Of a stretch of 64,000 nt of DNA, positions 48,657 to 59,107 are shown piece after piece; the stretch's first letter is position 1, and the number at the start of each line of letters is the position of its first letter. The notes under the pieces were generated by a model. The model was not told where the DNA came from and made no database searches. It saw nothing but the letters and a program-made list of their open reading frames with translations. This DNA comes from Chinchilla lanigera (Eukaryota > Chordata > Mammalia > Rodentia > Chinchillidae), in contig NW_004955472.1 of assembly GCF_000276665.1 (NCBI RefSeq), positions 12,226,961 through 12,290,960 of the forward strand, given 5' to 3'. The position numbers and the translations under genes were made by a program.

Positions 48657-48975
48657 GACGGGCAGCCCGGCCAGCTGGGAGGCGAGCTCATTCCCAGCCG
48701 GCTCCCCAGGCCGCCGGAGCCGGGCAGCGCGCGAGGCTCTGCCTGGGAAGGACAGGCGAGGTCCGCGGGCTCTCGGGCGCCAGGAAAAGCCGGGATCTGA
48801 CCACGGGCCCCTCGGCCCTGCAAGGCCGCCGCGCCTCCGCGAGGCTGCGACAGGGACAGAAGCTGGCTGCCTGGGCGCTCCTGTGCGGGCGGCGCGCCGG
48901 GCGGGGAGGCAAGAGTCGCCCAGCTGTCGCTCGGCGGTGCATTATCCGGGCCGCCGCGGGTGCGAGGGCTGCGCC

Positions 48976-49131
48976 ATGCGAGACGAGGACAAGGGCGCGC
49001 TCGGCGGTGGCGGCAGCGACGCGGACCTGGCCAACGCCGCGGCGCGAGGGCAAGTGGAGAAGGTGCGGCAGCTGCTGGACGCCGGCGCGGATCCCAACGC
49101 AGTCAACCGCTTCGGGAGGCGCCCGATCCAG
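48976..49131 (+). CDS. CDKN2B: CDKN2B (p15INK4b) coding exon 1
   Basis: First coding exon of cyclin-dependent kinase 4 inhibitor B, a nuclear/cytoplasmic ankyrin-repeat protein. It binds CDK4 and CDK6, blocks cyclin D activation and so keeps RB active and cells in G1. The exon gives residues 1-52: a Gly/Asp-rich N-terminus ([15 protein letters not shown]), then ankyrin repeat 1 ([20 protein letters not shown], about residues 18-37) and the start of repeat 2 ([15 protein letters not shown]). Length is exactly the 52 codons of human p15 exon 1. The start ATG has G at -3. The exon ends in phase 0 at CAG with the intron beginning GTAGCC, an acceptable but not ideal donor. It lies in a CpG island. 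RRPIQ at the exon end is as in mouse p15 and in p16, whereas human p15 has RRAIQ. The first exon of p16 (exon 1-alpha) is unlikely, because the NRFGRR segment is p15-type and the upstream and downstream spacing fits CDKN2B. Confidence 0.96.
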
Positions 49132-49336
49132 GTAGCCGGGCCCCGGGCCTCGCCGGCAGGGGGCGCGCGGCCGCCTGCGCGGGTCGCGGCGGGCACCCAG
49201 CCCTCCACCGACCCGACCGTGGGCAGCAGTCTCTCCTGCGGCAAGCCGAGCTTAGGCGTGAGGCAGGCTTTTGCCCAGCAGAAATCCCACGGGAAGGTGT
49301 TGGAAAGGGAGAGGGGAAAAAATTGCTCCCGTTTGT

Positions 49337-49410
49337 TGCAGTTCCCGGGATCGAACTTAGGCACGAGGCTACTAGGCAAGTGCTTTACCGCTCACCTACA
49401 TCCCTAGCCC
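49337..49410 (-). repeat. ID-like SINE in CDKN2B intron 1, minus strand
   Basis: TTCCCGGGATCGAACTTAGG, GCAAGTGCTTTACCGCTCAC and ACATCCCTAGCCC. It supplies the last residues of the frame that runs on from exon 1. Confidence 0.8.
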
Positions 49411-51073
49411 TAGCTTTCTTTTTAATTATGGAAAAAGAAATCCGTACTTGTTCTGCCTTCTTATCAGAGATGCAAGGAAGAGATTCAGGGGGAGGAAAGG
49501 GGAAAAGGTAAAGTCAGGGAAGGAGCCTGTTTTGTCCGTCTACTTTCCACGATAAACATAAGTGAATTACAAGTTGCACAATCTAGACTGGATGTAAGCA
49601 ATCTGCAAAATCATATCACATGAAAAACTCACCGTGAACTTAATTTTAAACAGCTGTATGAAATGTTTTAGGTTTTTCCTCATAAAGACTAGTTGAATTG
49701 AAAGGAATGAAACAAGATTCCCCAACCACAATACTTACTTTAGCAGTGTCTCTTAAATGATGCAGAGAAGAAAAAATACGTTTCTGCAGTTTTTGATTGT
49801 TTACCACACTCAGTACTTGAAATACAACACTATCGCTACAGCAACTGTTAGGTCCCCTTTAGATGGCAAAGGACTTTCATAAAAAATTAGTCTCTCCATT
49901 GTTAATATACACATTCAGATTTTCAACTAATAGTTCTGCTTTAATTAATAATGTTTTTAATTCCTTTAAAATGTGAGATGATGATTTTGCACGTTACTTT
50001 TGACTCTTACGGTCAAATCTGGTGCTTACCCCAATCACTCTGCGGAACTAAGTGGAGGGTAAGGGTTTTGCTAATAAGGTTCATTTTAAGGAAAGTGCCA
50101 ATCCTTTTAAGCCCTTAGAAAACTGGTATAACAAACAAGGGATATTTTAAAGCAACAACAATATTGTAAAATGGTTCTTAAAGACTTGAAATGTTATTAA
50201 TTATAGAAACAAGTTTTCTTATTTACAATTTTAGTTCACCATATTCTGAGATACTAAGAATCACTTCTTTTTCCCTTTCCTCTATGTGTAATATAGCCTT
50301 TACATTATTACTAGAAATGATAACTTAGAGCTCCCATAGTCTTTAAAGGAGGAAATAAAGTTTTTTATGTTCATAATGCAAAAAAAAAAAAAAACTAGAC
50401 GTTTACTGCCTGTCAACTACATCGTACTCTTGAAAGCAAGTAAACCTACAAAACAAATGACTGACCTTGACATTTAGTTATCAAGAATTGTTTTTATTAT
50501 TAACATAAAAGCAAGTGATTGCAGAATGTAGATATACACAAATGGATGCTACAAACATTGTGCTTTTAATAAAAACTGTACATCATTCTGATCTAACTGC
50601 TAACCTCCAAGCTCTTTTTATGGAGAAAAGTATCTGCTGCTTAACATAAAAAAGTGGTAATTATTAAGTCCTGTACAATGTAAATGTAGTGGTGATTTTA
50701 CTAGTTAGATTAAATATATTGCACTCAAAATTTTGCCCACACATATATTAACTTAAAATCATTTTAATTTACTTTTCCCCCCTCTAATCCCCAATTTTAG
50801 CTCAGATTATTAGACTACAGTCTATTTATGAGCACAGACACATTTAATAATACAAAAGCAAACCTTCCCCAGGATTGCTATGAGAATTAAACAAAGTGAA
50901 TCTTTTTTTTAAAAAACTTAAGATGTTTGTTATTTTCTCCCCTGATGCATTAATCTAACATCTTCACAATGCCAGCTGACTACCTAATAAATATTTTCAC
51001 ACTTACATTAATGGAGAGGGGAGCAGGAAAAGCAGCAAGCAATACAATTTAAGACTTTAAAAACTACTTCAAG

Positions 51074-51225
51074 CCGGGCTAGGTGACACAAAGCTTGTAA
51101 TCCCAGACCTTTGGGAGGCTGAAGCAGGAGGACTGCCTGGAATTCGTGGCCAGCCTGGAACATAGTGAGACTCTGCCTCAAAATAAATAAATAAATAAAT
51201 AAAAATAAAAATAAAAAATATATAT
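51074..51225 (+). repeat. B1 SINE in CDKN2B intron 1
   Basis: CGGGCTAGGTGACACAAAGC, GGGAGGCTGAAGCAGGAGGA and an AAATA-rich tail. Ends about 385 bp before the exon 2 acceptor. Confidence 0.85.
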
Positions 51226-51610
51226 ATAAGCTACTTAAACTTAACTTTGCCTATAAATCATTTAACAAAATGAATTCCCATGTTCCAATGAAAATCAAGA
51301 ATGTTTACCACAATGACAATTACTTTGCTATTAGTTCTTATTTCTGCAAGTTTGCAGCATAAAATAGAATTTAATTTGGAGAATAAAATGGAATCTAAAG
51401 AGTATAAGTGGGAGAGGGGAGGTTGCATCAGCACATGAAGAGAAACAGATACCCGCAAGGCTTGGATGCGCCTCGGCTTTGCCGGGAAATCTCAGGGTAG
51501 ACACGCAAGTCTTTCAAATGGCTCCGCCCCCCACCTCATTCCCCCCTCCCAGGCGAACAGCCTTTCGCTGTCCGCACCCTCGAGCTGACCGCTCTGCTCC
51601 CTCCCCGCAG

Positions 51611-51871
51611 GTCATGATGATGGGCAGTGCCCCTACGGCGGAGCTTCTGCTGCTCCGTGGCGCGGAGCCCAACTGCGCGGACCCCGCCACGCTCACCCGA
51701 CCCGTCCATGATGCCGCGCGGGAGGGTTTTATGGACACACTGGTGGCCTTGCACCGGGCTGGGGCGCAGCTGGACGTTCGTGACGCCTGGGGCCGCTTGC
51801 CCGTGGACCTGGCTGAGGAGCAGGGCCACCGTGACATCGCAAGGTATCTGCGCGCGGCCTCTGGAGACTGA
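51611..51871 (+). CDS. CDKN2B: CDKN2B (p15INK4b) coding exon 2 with stop
   Basis: Second and last coding exon, residues 53-138 plus TGA. It follows a pyrimidine-rich acceptor (CTCTGCTCCCTCCCCGCAG ending at 51610) and begins GTC ATG ATG ATG, the hallmark start of INK4 exon 2. It encodes the rest of ankyrin repeat 2 ([20 protein letters not shown]), repeat 3 ([20 protein letters not shown]) and repeat 4 ([17 protein letters not shown], then [15 protein letters not shown]). Asp86 in the [10 protein letters not shown] segment corresponds to the CDK-contacting aspartate of p15 (Asp84 in p16). The stop falls where p15 ends, without the longer C-terminal tail that p16 gains from exon 3, which supports CDKN2B over CDKN2A. 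The total is 138 aa, the human p15 length, with no frameshift or early stop. Some substitutions lie at usually conserved sites: Arg68 where human and mouse have His, Ala where they have Val in LVALH, and Gln where they have Arg in GAQLDV. All are conservative enough for a functional protein. Confidence 0.97.
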   Translation, partial: VMMMGSAPTAELLLLRGAEPNCADPATLTRPVHDAAREGFMDTLVALHRAGAQLDVRDAWGRLPVDLAEEQGHRDIARYLRAASGD

Positions 51872-52004
51872 TGACAGGCTCCCGGAGGTGCCCACGATGA
51901 CTTTTTCTCCCCGGTGCCTCACCCTAGCCTGGTGGAGCGCAGCACTGCCTGAAAGCCTTTCTGTCTCATCGGGACACCTGGGAGCGAGAAAGGGCCAACG
52001 GAAA

Positions 52005-52010
52005 AATAAA
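52005..52010 (+). promoter_or_regulatory. First AATAAA poly(A) signal after CDKN2B stop
   Basis: AATAAA 134 bp after the stop codon; it would give a very short 3' UTR. Alternatives are at 52605 and 53154. Which is used cannot be told without transcript data. Confidence 0.4.
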
Positions 52011-53153
52011 TTCATACGCCTTTTTGTGAATCTGTAGCCTGCCCTCAGCACTCATCCTAAAGCCAAACCCTGAGACGTGGGGCAAATTTATCGCCAAGTT
52101 TTGGGCATGTGTGAACTTTCAGGTGTTAATTACTGTTCAGGATTTTCTTATGGAAAGTGCATGCGAAGTCCTTAGATCACCCTGGCTGGCGCTGAAGGCC
52201 CGCAGTGAGTAGCCCTGGAGTGGGAATAATCAGTATGTTTGCCCCATGCTCTGGGAGCAACTCCCTGTAAACCAGGGAGGCGGACCTTAACCTCTGCAAG
52301 CTGGAGGGCGACTTGAGGACTGAAGAGTAGCTGAGAGTGTTTAGATGGGCTTCAGCAGGGACCCAAGGATTTCCACCGAAAGTCATGCAAAATAGTACTG
52401 TCTGCAAGCATGCAGACTGGCCCAGCCCCACCAGGTAGCAGAGCTGGAAAGCCGCTGTGGGAGCCACAACAGGTCCGCCCCCACACTCTAAAATCCCTGA
52501 GCTCTCCATGGTGAAGACCAGCTCACCAGCAAGTGCTTTACTCTTATTCCATTAAGGAATGGTTGACAGTTTTCTGGTTGTAATCAAAATGAAACAATGC
52601 AAAGAATAAAGTGATGTGTTACAATCAGAGCAATTGTAGCAGTTAACTTTAATAATGTGCTTTATCAATTTAATATAGCATGCAGAAATTACCCATGAAT
52701 TGCCGCTTGGAAATATTTCATGATTCTTTGTACTTTTGAGTTATTTTTAGTAACAGTGCACTAATGGGAAGACTGTAATAAAATAATATGTGGCCCTCAG
52801 TAAAGAGGTTTCTTAACGAAGCTGTGGCCCTGTGGGAGGCTCTTAGTGCTAATGCCTGATGGCTTTTCTCCTGAATGGTATTTATCTCTTTGTTGGATTT
52901 ATCTGATCATTTCATTGATGAAGTGTCTCCAGGAAATATTGCAAGTATTTTTAGAAAATGGATGCCCTTACCCACTAATTTATCTTGGGATAGCTCCTAA
53001 GAGATTGCTGGAACAGTAGATGGAGCATAAAACTGTTGAAAATGAGGGAATGTCTTATCTGCTGACCAAACTAATGGTGCACTGCTTTTGGGTTTAATGT
53101 CCAGTGTGGCTTAATTCATTACAGCATTGGAACAACTGATACTTCACTATTTC

Positions 53154-53159
53154 AATAAA
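53154..53159 (+). promoter_or_regulatory. AATAAA poly(A) signal, distal candidate
   Basis: CAATAAAG about 1.28 kb after the CDKN2B stop, in repeat-poor DNA. A candidate for a longer CDKN2B mRNA end. Confidence 0.35.
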
Positions 53160-53568
53160 GAAAAGAATCGCACAGCTTGAACTCCAAGATGTGGATACTT
53201 TGGTTTAAAAAATGTTTTTCCATCAACTTACCACTAATTCCTGAGAAATGCTGAAAGTTTAAAAGGATTCAGTTCTTTTATCTTTCATAATAATTGATAA
53301 TTTCAACAATTTGTAAAACACTGCACGTATTTATCATAGGAAGTAAATATAAATTACATACTTCACTATCCTTCCAAGTATCCCAGCTACTGACTGTACA
53401 TTTAAAAGAGAAAAGATGGAACAGAAAGAAAATTCAGAGGAAAGACCTATAAGGATGCCTAATTTTATAGATCTTCTCTATGAACATCTTATTACTCAAA
53501 ATAATGGATTACAGTACTGGGGAAGGTTAGTTGAGAACCTGACCATATGTTATTGGGAGGAAATACAC

Positions 53569-53783
53569 NNNNNNNNNNNNNNNNNNNNNNNNNNNNNNNN
53601 NNNNNNNNNNNNNNNNNNNNNNNNNNNNNNNNNNNNNNNNNNNNNNNNNNNNNNNNNNNNNNNNNNNNNNNNNNNNNNNNNNNNNNNNNNNNNNNNNNNN
53701 NNNNNNNNNNNNNNNNNNNNNNNNNNNNNNNNNNNNNNNNNNNNNNNNNNNNNNNNNNNNNNNNNNNNNNNNNNNNNNNNNNN
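53569..53783. other. Assembly gap (215 N)
   Basis: A run of 215 unknown bases. Reading frames spanning it are meaningless. The true size and content are unknown. Confidence 1.
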
Positions 53784-54084
53784 ACGTTTATTGACACATA
53801 ATTTGTACCAGGTACACCTTAAAATACTTTTAACACTTAAATCTGAGAAATAGGATGGAGTCTCAGTTTGTTTTTTTGGGGGTGCTGTGGATTCAACTGA
53901 GGGCTTTAGGCATGCTAGGCAAACCCTCAACCACTGAACTACATCTCCAGACTAGAAGGCTGAACTATATCTCCAGACCAAAAGAGCTACTATTTTTTTG
54001 AATAACATGATAAAGGTCAGAAGATACTCATTCTGTGATGTGCAAAGTAAGTCCATCTGACTCCAAAGCTTTTTCTTTAATTTA
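53784..54084 (-). repeat. ID SINE region after the gap, minus strand
   Basis: An ID copy at about 53866-53955 (GAGGGCTTTAGGCATGCTAG and CAACCACTGAACTACATCTC). GAACTACATCTCCAGACTA is followed by a second partial copy, GAACTATATCTCCAGACCA, giving a 27-bp tandem duplication. The remainder is unassigned. Confidence 0.75.
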
Positions 54085-54360
54085 TTAACAGTGGAGCTTG
54101 ACTTGGCTCATGAAACCTAACGTCATGCCCAAGTCCATCCGGGGCCTGGGGCCACATCTAGTAAGAGCCTTCTTGCTGCCTCAGAACACAACAGCATCAT
54201 GGGGGTGGATATCAAGCTCCAAGCCACAAACACTTTAAGAATCTAAACTGAAGCCCTCAAGATCTAAACACTTTCCTTTAGGCCCCACCTCCCAAAACTC
54301 CTGCATCTGGGCATTAAGTTTCTAACAAATGCTTTGGGGGTGTACCTATTTAAACCACAG
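54085..54360 (+). repeat. Ancient interspersed repeat, family not assigned
   Basis: GGCCCCACCTCCCAAAACTC, GGGCATTAAGTTTCTAACAA and TTTGGGGGTGTACCTATTTA near the end are typical of an old mammalian repeat. Confidence 0.5.
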
Positions 54361-54768
54361 TAATGACCATTTTTATGTACCAGTTTATCATCCAGCCATG
54401 CTAATCTTGGAGTCTCCTAAACAGACTATATCCTCTCCCCTTGTGCCACTGCATACAGTTTTCTTTCCATCTCCTACCTTATCAGTCTAGTCATCCTTTT
54501 AGTCTATGCCCTGCTAGGTTCTGCTTAAGGAACAAGTTAACCACTAAATGATTGGTGACTAACTGACCTGAATAATCCTTATTTCATCTTGAGGCTAAAC
54601 CTAGAGCCCCACTTTTATGATGCCCTGTATGTTGCTCTAGCACAGTATTTTTTTCTCTTGTTTCCTGTGATACAGTACATCCACCAAAGGCGTGAAGTGG
54701 AGCTTACTTGGTTATCCTTCCAACCCTACCCATGGGGACTGGGGACTGGGACGGGCGACATCCCAGGC

Positions 54769-54890
54769 TTTTTTGGGACAGGGTCTGGCCAAGTGGTTAA
54801 GCTCCCCAGGCTGAGCTGGAACTGTGATCCTGCTCCTGCCTTGGACTCCCAGGGTGTCAGGATTACAGCACGTGTCACCACACCCAGCTT
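54769..54890 (-). repeat. B1/Alu-like SINE, minus strand
   Basis: GGGACAGGGTCTGGCCAAGT...CTGCCTTGGACTCCCAGGGT and CACCACACCCAGC. Monomeric; lacks the ID part. Confidence 0.8.
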
Positions 54891-55699
54891 GTACCCACGT
54901 TTGTAGGCCCTGTGCATCACAGTGTCTGGGACACAGCAGACTCAGTGGAAACAAAGATAATTGTACAAACATCTCAATTACTACTCTGTTTCAAAGAACC
55001 AAGTAAAACACTGAATGTAAATATCAATGTTTACTTATAGACAATCAAACCAAAAGAAAGAATAATGAATTATTTGCCTTCTACTCAAAAATTAAGCTGC
55101 CCATTTGCGATAGTTTTTATACATCAAAAGTATTTTTAAAAAATAATAAAAGTTACTTTAGGAATCTAAAAGTAGTTTATTTGCTGAAAGAGTGGTATAA
55201 AATTTTATTTTGATTAAATAATGTTTGAAAGAATAGAATACAGGATGAAGTATTTTATTTACACAGATTCATAACATTTCTCACATAGTCTTTCATAGTT
55301 TTCTTAAAAGTTGGTTTTACAGATATGTTGTATTTATAGAACATTAGACAAAATGAGGTCATAATTCAGACAGTGAACTGCATACTTTCTGAAGCTATAG
55401 TCCTAAGTATCTTTCAGAATTCTCTCCACCATGTGGGATTTTCAAATATATTGACATTATGTTGGAAAAAAGGGTTGCACATCATTACCAGTAACTGCTA
55501 AGTTTGCAGTTAGTACTAATAATGAATTTGCGGAAAGACTACAGATGGACTGCAGAGACTATTCATCAGTCCTGGATGAAGAGCTCGGCCAACTGATACC
55601 TGCAGGGTTTAGTGTCTTGCATAGAATTTTAATTCACAAGAATTTCTTTGTAAGCCTGTGAAGTGGTGTGAGGTTTCAAAACAGGTAGATCACGTGTAC
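54891..55699. other. Intergenic DNA, nothing recognised
   Basis: AT-rich, possibly part of a very long CDKN2B 3' UTR; no repeat named. Confidence 0.35.
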
Positions 55700-56090
55700 A
55701 GTATTCTACCTATCCCTTTTTTATGGTATGTTGACAATTTATAATATAGACTTGCAGGATGTATGATGTTATGATCTATGAGTATAATGTGGAATAACTA
55801 AATCAAGGTACTTAACATGTCCATCACCTCAAATAACATGATAAATGAAATGTTCATAACAGAAAGACAAATGCCACAGGTTCTTACTTATATGTGGAAT
55901 CTACAACAACCGAACTCATAGAAACATGGAATGGTAGTTACAGAGGCTGAGGGGTAGGAATGGAAATGATGACATAAGAGCACAAACTCTCAGGTGGACG
56001 GGAAGAATGTTCCTTCCCCTTTTTTTCCTATTGAACATTATGGTAAATGTCATATTGTACATTTCAAAATTGTTAAAACAGAATTTTCAA
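55700..56090 (+). repeat. Old LINE-1 (L1M-type) 3' region
   Basis: ACATGTCCATCACCTCAAAT, CTTATATGTGGAATCTACAA and AACTCATAGAAACATGGAAT are classic old mammalian LINE-1 3' phrases. Confidence 0.75.
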
Positions 56091-56462
56091 GCATTCTCAC
56101 AAGAAAGCTTATACTTTTGTCTCCACGGCACCAACCTTCCTCCGAAATCATTAATACACATGAAAACAACTAATTTTTAAAAGCAGAAATACACGATAAT
56201 ATTACTCCTTTTTTTTATTTGCTAGGGCACTTTTCTTTCTGTAAGACATAGTGAATAGAAAAAGATTGTTTTAAATCTGTTTTAAATGGCTTTGGAGAAT
56301 AGCCCCACAGAAATTTTTTTAAAACTCAAAATTTTTGGAACAAAGATAATGGAACCTTCATTTTCAAGTTAAACTACAACAAAAGAAAATAAAATTCTAC
56401 TTCCTACTTAAGCACTGAATCATTACTGGCTAAAAGAAAATTATTTTTTTAATTTATACTGT

Positions 56463-56535
56463 AAAGGCTGGGGATGTAATTTAGTAGTAGAACACACGCC
56501 TCTCCCTGGGTTGAGTTCCCAGCACTGCAAAAATT
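56463..56535 (+). repeat. Old ID SINE
   Basis: AAGGCTGGGGATGTAATTTA and GTTGAGTTCCCAGCACTGC. Confidence 0.75.
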
Positions 56536-56971
56536 AGTTAAGTTGATTGTGTTATACAGTTATTAAGAATTATCCTGAAGAAAAAAAGACATTGATAACC
56601 TAAGTCTCCATTTATTTTTAAAATCCCTCACTTTTTCCTTTATTAAATTTCAAGATATTTGAATTTGCTACTTGCAAGAGACAGAGTCATGAAAAACAAT
56701 GTCCTGAATTACATGTACATGAGACATGTTACTCTATTCCTAGTTTAAAGAAATTGTGCTATCTTTCCTAATGACAATTTGATATTGAGGGGAAATTAAA
56801 CAAGGAAATGTGATTGTGGATTTCACAGTACTATATTACACGGGGGAGGTTGTTTTGCTTCATTTTATTGTGTTTTTTGCATAAGGCAAAATCAAAACAG
56901 TATTGGACATCAATTACCACCTAAAGCAGTACGCCAATTTATTAATACTAGGTACAAGTTAATGCAGTTTT
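56536..56971. other. Intergenic DNA, nothing recognised
   Basis: No gene or clear repeat seen. Confidence 0.4.
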
Positions 56972-57095
56972 TTAATGGAGAGGGTTGAGACAGGATCTCG
57001 TTATATAGCCCAGGCCTTGAACTCATGGTGATCCTCCTGCCTCAGCCTCCTGAGTGCTAGGAGTACAGGTATGCACCACCAAGCCTGGCTAATTC
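56972..57095 (-). repeat. B1 SINE, minus strand
   Basis: GAGACAGGATCTCGTTATAT, CTGCCTCAGCCTCCTGAGTG and CACCACCAAGCCTGGCT. Confidence 0.88.
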
Positions 57096-57519
57096 AGTTT
57101 AAAGCGACTTGGCAGACAGGTTTAGTTCATGCATTTCATCAGAAGCAGCAGGGAATATATCCTATTAAATTAGTTAAGGTTTCACTTTGAATGATATATA
57201 TGAACAAAGGTAGTTACTACAGTCATGAGTCCTGCTTATGCCTCCATTCTGGAACTGCAGAAAATTAACCTGTTAATATCTGTATCTAAATCTCAAATAT
57301 TATGAAAGCTTTTCTTTAACAAATACTATTACTTGACAGACATGATTAAAAGAAGATCTGGAAGTTCAATTTAAAAATTCAAGAATTTACCCATCTGACT
57401 TCGTTTTTATGTTTCCTCTTTCAGCTACATGGCTGAATGGGGGAAAGGATGATTTACTACAAATACACAATCTATTTTAAATTTTCAATGCTCTAGTAGT
57501 TAACGTTAGTAATTTCAGG
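57096..57519. other. Intergenic DNA, nothing recognised
   Basis: No gene or clear repeat seen. Confidence 0.4.
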
Positions 57520-57585
57520 GCTGACAAAGTAACTCAGTGGTAGAGCAATGCCCTGGGTTGCATCCCCAGCACTGAAAATATTTTT
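57520..57585 (+). repeat. Old ID SINE
   Basis: GGGCTGACAAAGTAACTCAG and GGGTTGCATCCCCAGCACTG; a CAA-rich run follows at 57598-57627. Confidence 0.78.
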
Positions 57586-57817
57586 TTAGCAATTTCAGCA
57601 ACAACAAAACAACAGCAACAACAAAAAGAAACAGAATAAAAGAGAATCTCTGACTCATAAAATCCCAAGTGTATATTTAAGAATGCTCTTATAATAGTTT
57701 ATTTCTATATTACAATAAACATAATACAGTGTCCAGGACCACTAATTTCTCTTAAGGTAGATAACTGACCTTCAGCAAATATATACAATACATTATATAC
57801 AATTAAGAGAAAATGCT

Positions 57818-57983
57818 GGCCAGACATGGTGGCACATGCTTATAATCCCAGCACTCCAGAGGCTGAGGCAGGAGGATCACTGCTAGTTTGAGGCCAGCCT
57901 GACCTAAAAAATGAGTTCAAGGCCAGCTTGAAATGCATAATGAGACCCTGTTTCAAAAGGACAAAAAAAAAAAAAAAAAAAAG
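57818..57983 (+). repeat. B1 SINE
   Basis: GGCCAGACATGGTGGCACAT head, internal duplication (GAGGCCAGCC and AAGGCCAGC) and a long A-tail. Confidence 0.93.
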
Positions 57984-58284
57984 AATGAATGAAATGCTGC
58001 CTGCCTCACAGCTGGGTATTCACATTATGCTAGACCTTTACCAAGGATCCCTTCCCACTCAGAATCCCTAGTATCAGTGTTCTGATATATAGTAGGTCAT
58101 GGTAAAGAAAATGTCTTCCAACAAAGTTCAAGCCAAAATTTTAAGATCAATTATAATAATTAAACTATGCTTCACTTCCCTTTTATATTTGGATTTATTC
58201 TCAAGTGCATTAATCATCTGTTTACTCTCTCATTAACATCATACTGCTATTATGTGATTAGAGCTACTTCCTCTGAACTCTGTC

Positions 58285-58590
58285 TTGTGTGAACTCTGGG
58301 TCTCCCTTCCGAACAAGTTATTTGAGTTATGTGAACTCTGGGTGTCCCCTCTACCACCTATGTGTTCACCTTGTTGGCTGACAACTGGGTCTTCTTGACA
58401 AACTCACTTTCTTCTGCACTAAATACATGATAGTGAGCTATACAGTTAACAGACCCGGAATTAGAACCAGGAATAAGAGTGAGCATGGTGTTTCGGTAAC
58501 TTTCACTGTAACCTCAAATCAAATATGTAAGGATTATCCAGGTTCTGTCAATATAAATAATTACATTTTAATATAAATAATTACATTTTG
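58285..58590 (+). repeat. Two small tandem duplications
   Basis: GTGAACTCTGGGT(C/G)TCCC occurs at about 58288 and 58332. ATATAAATAATTACATTTT occurs twice in direct tandem at about 58550-58589. Confidence 0.85.
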
Positions 58591-59107
58591 TTTTCTTTAT
58601 TTAATCTGCAAATAATTTCACTGTATTTTATTGCACATTTTATGCTATATTTATAGGAGATAATAAATAAAACATAACTAAGCAATTTGTTCTGTTCATA
58701 AACCCATAAACATGCCAGCCAGTTATTGTCAACCCATGGAATATTTATTTTTTTAAAGAGTGACTATTGGAAAAAATGGTATGAACTGGCTCCTTGTTGC
58801 CTCGATGTTACGAGGGCCTACACTTTACTATTCTCTTAGGGCACAGAAGTGCCCCTCAGCATGCACTGTACTCTCTGTCAACAAGCTGCCTTGGAGTTAT
58901 AACCTACAGTCTTGCCTCCATTATGCTCTAAGCTCCAGACTGACTTGCTATATTTCAAGTCATTGCAATAAGCCTATTCCAAGATTTCACAGTGGCTTCT
59001 GATCTGTTTAAATCTTACCATTGATAGAAAAACCTAGTGTCACCTCCTTTCCAGGGAAAAATTAAATGACACTTCATTTTACATTTACCCTCAAGCATTT
59101 CATTCTT
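58591..59107. other. Intergenic DNA, nothing recognised
   Basis: An 80-codon frame (58760-59002) resembles nothing known. Confidence 0.4.

Larger units (their letters stand above)
48145..49260 (+). promoter_or_regulatory. CpG island over CDKN2B promoter and exon 1
   Basis: GC and CpG content rise sharply from the AT-rich flank at about 48145 and fall again at about 49260. The island covers the 5' flank, the presumed 5' UTR and coding exon 1. I see no TATA box near the likely transcription start, as expected for a CpG-island promoter. In other mammals this island is a target of Polycomb silencing and DNA methylation. The exact transcription start cannot be fixed from sequence alone. Confidence 0.85.
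49132..51610 (+). other. CDKN2B intron 1
   Basis: A 2,479-bp intron bounded by GT (49132) and AG (51610), close to the roughly 2.5-kb human intron. It carries an antisense ID-like SINE near its 5' end (49337-49410), a run of A at about 50381-50394 and a B1 element near its 3' end (51074-51225). The rest is AT-rich with no recognised element. The reading frame of exon 1 stays open across the donor until a stop at 49405-49407. Confidence 0.92.
51872..53568 (+). other. CDKN2B: Presumed CDKN2B 3' UTR, cut by an assembly gap
   Basis: Sequence after the CDKN2B stop, low in interspersed repeats, with AATAAA hexamers at 52005-52010, 52605-52610 and 53154-53159. Human CDKN2B has a multi-kilobase 3' UTR, so any of these may be used, giving short and long mRNAs. 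No sharp end can be called from sequence. The stretch runs into a gap of unknown bases at 53569. Confidence 0.55.

Noticed and set aside
48341..48823. 160-codon minus-strand frame in the CDKN2B CpG island
   Set aside because: Pro/Gly/Arg-rich composition of any CpG island frame; overlaps the promoter; no known family.
48976..51871. CDKN2A (p16) instead of CDKN2B
   Set aside because: p15-type N-terminus and NRFGRR segment, 138-aa end at GD-stop without the p16 exon 3 tail, and ~12 kb of downstream spacing to a further CpG island all favour CDKN2B.
51627..52037. Alternative frame over CDKN2B exon 2, considered as ARF-type overlapping coding
   Set aside because: The ARF overlap belongs to CDKN2A exon 2, not CDKN2B exon 2; this frame has no upstream ARF exon spliced to it.
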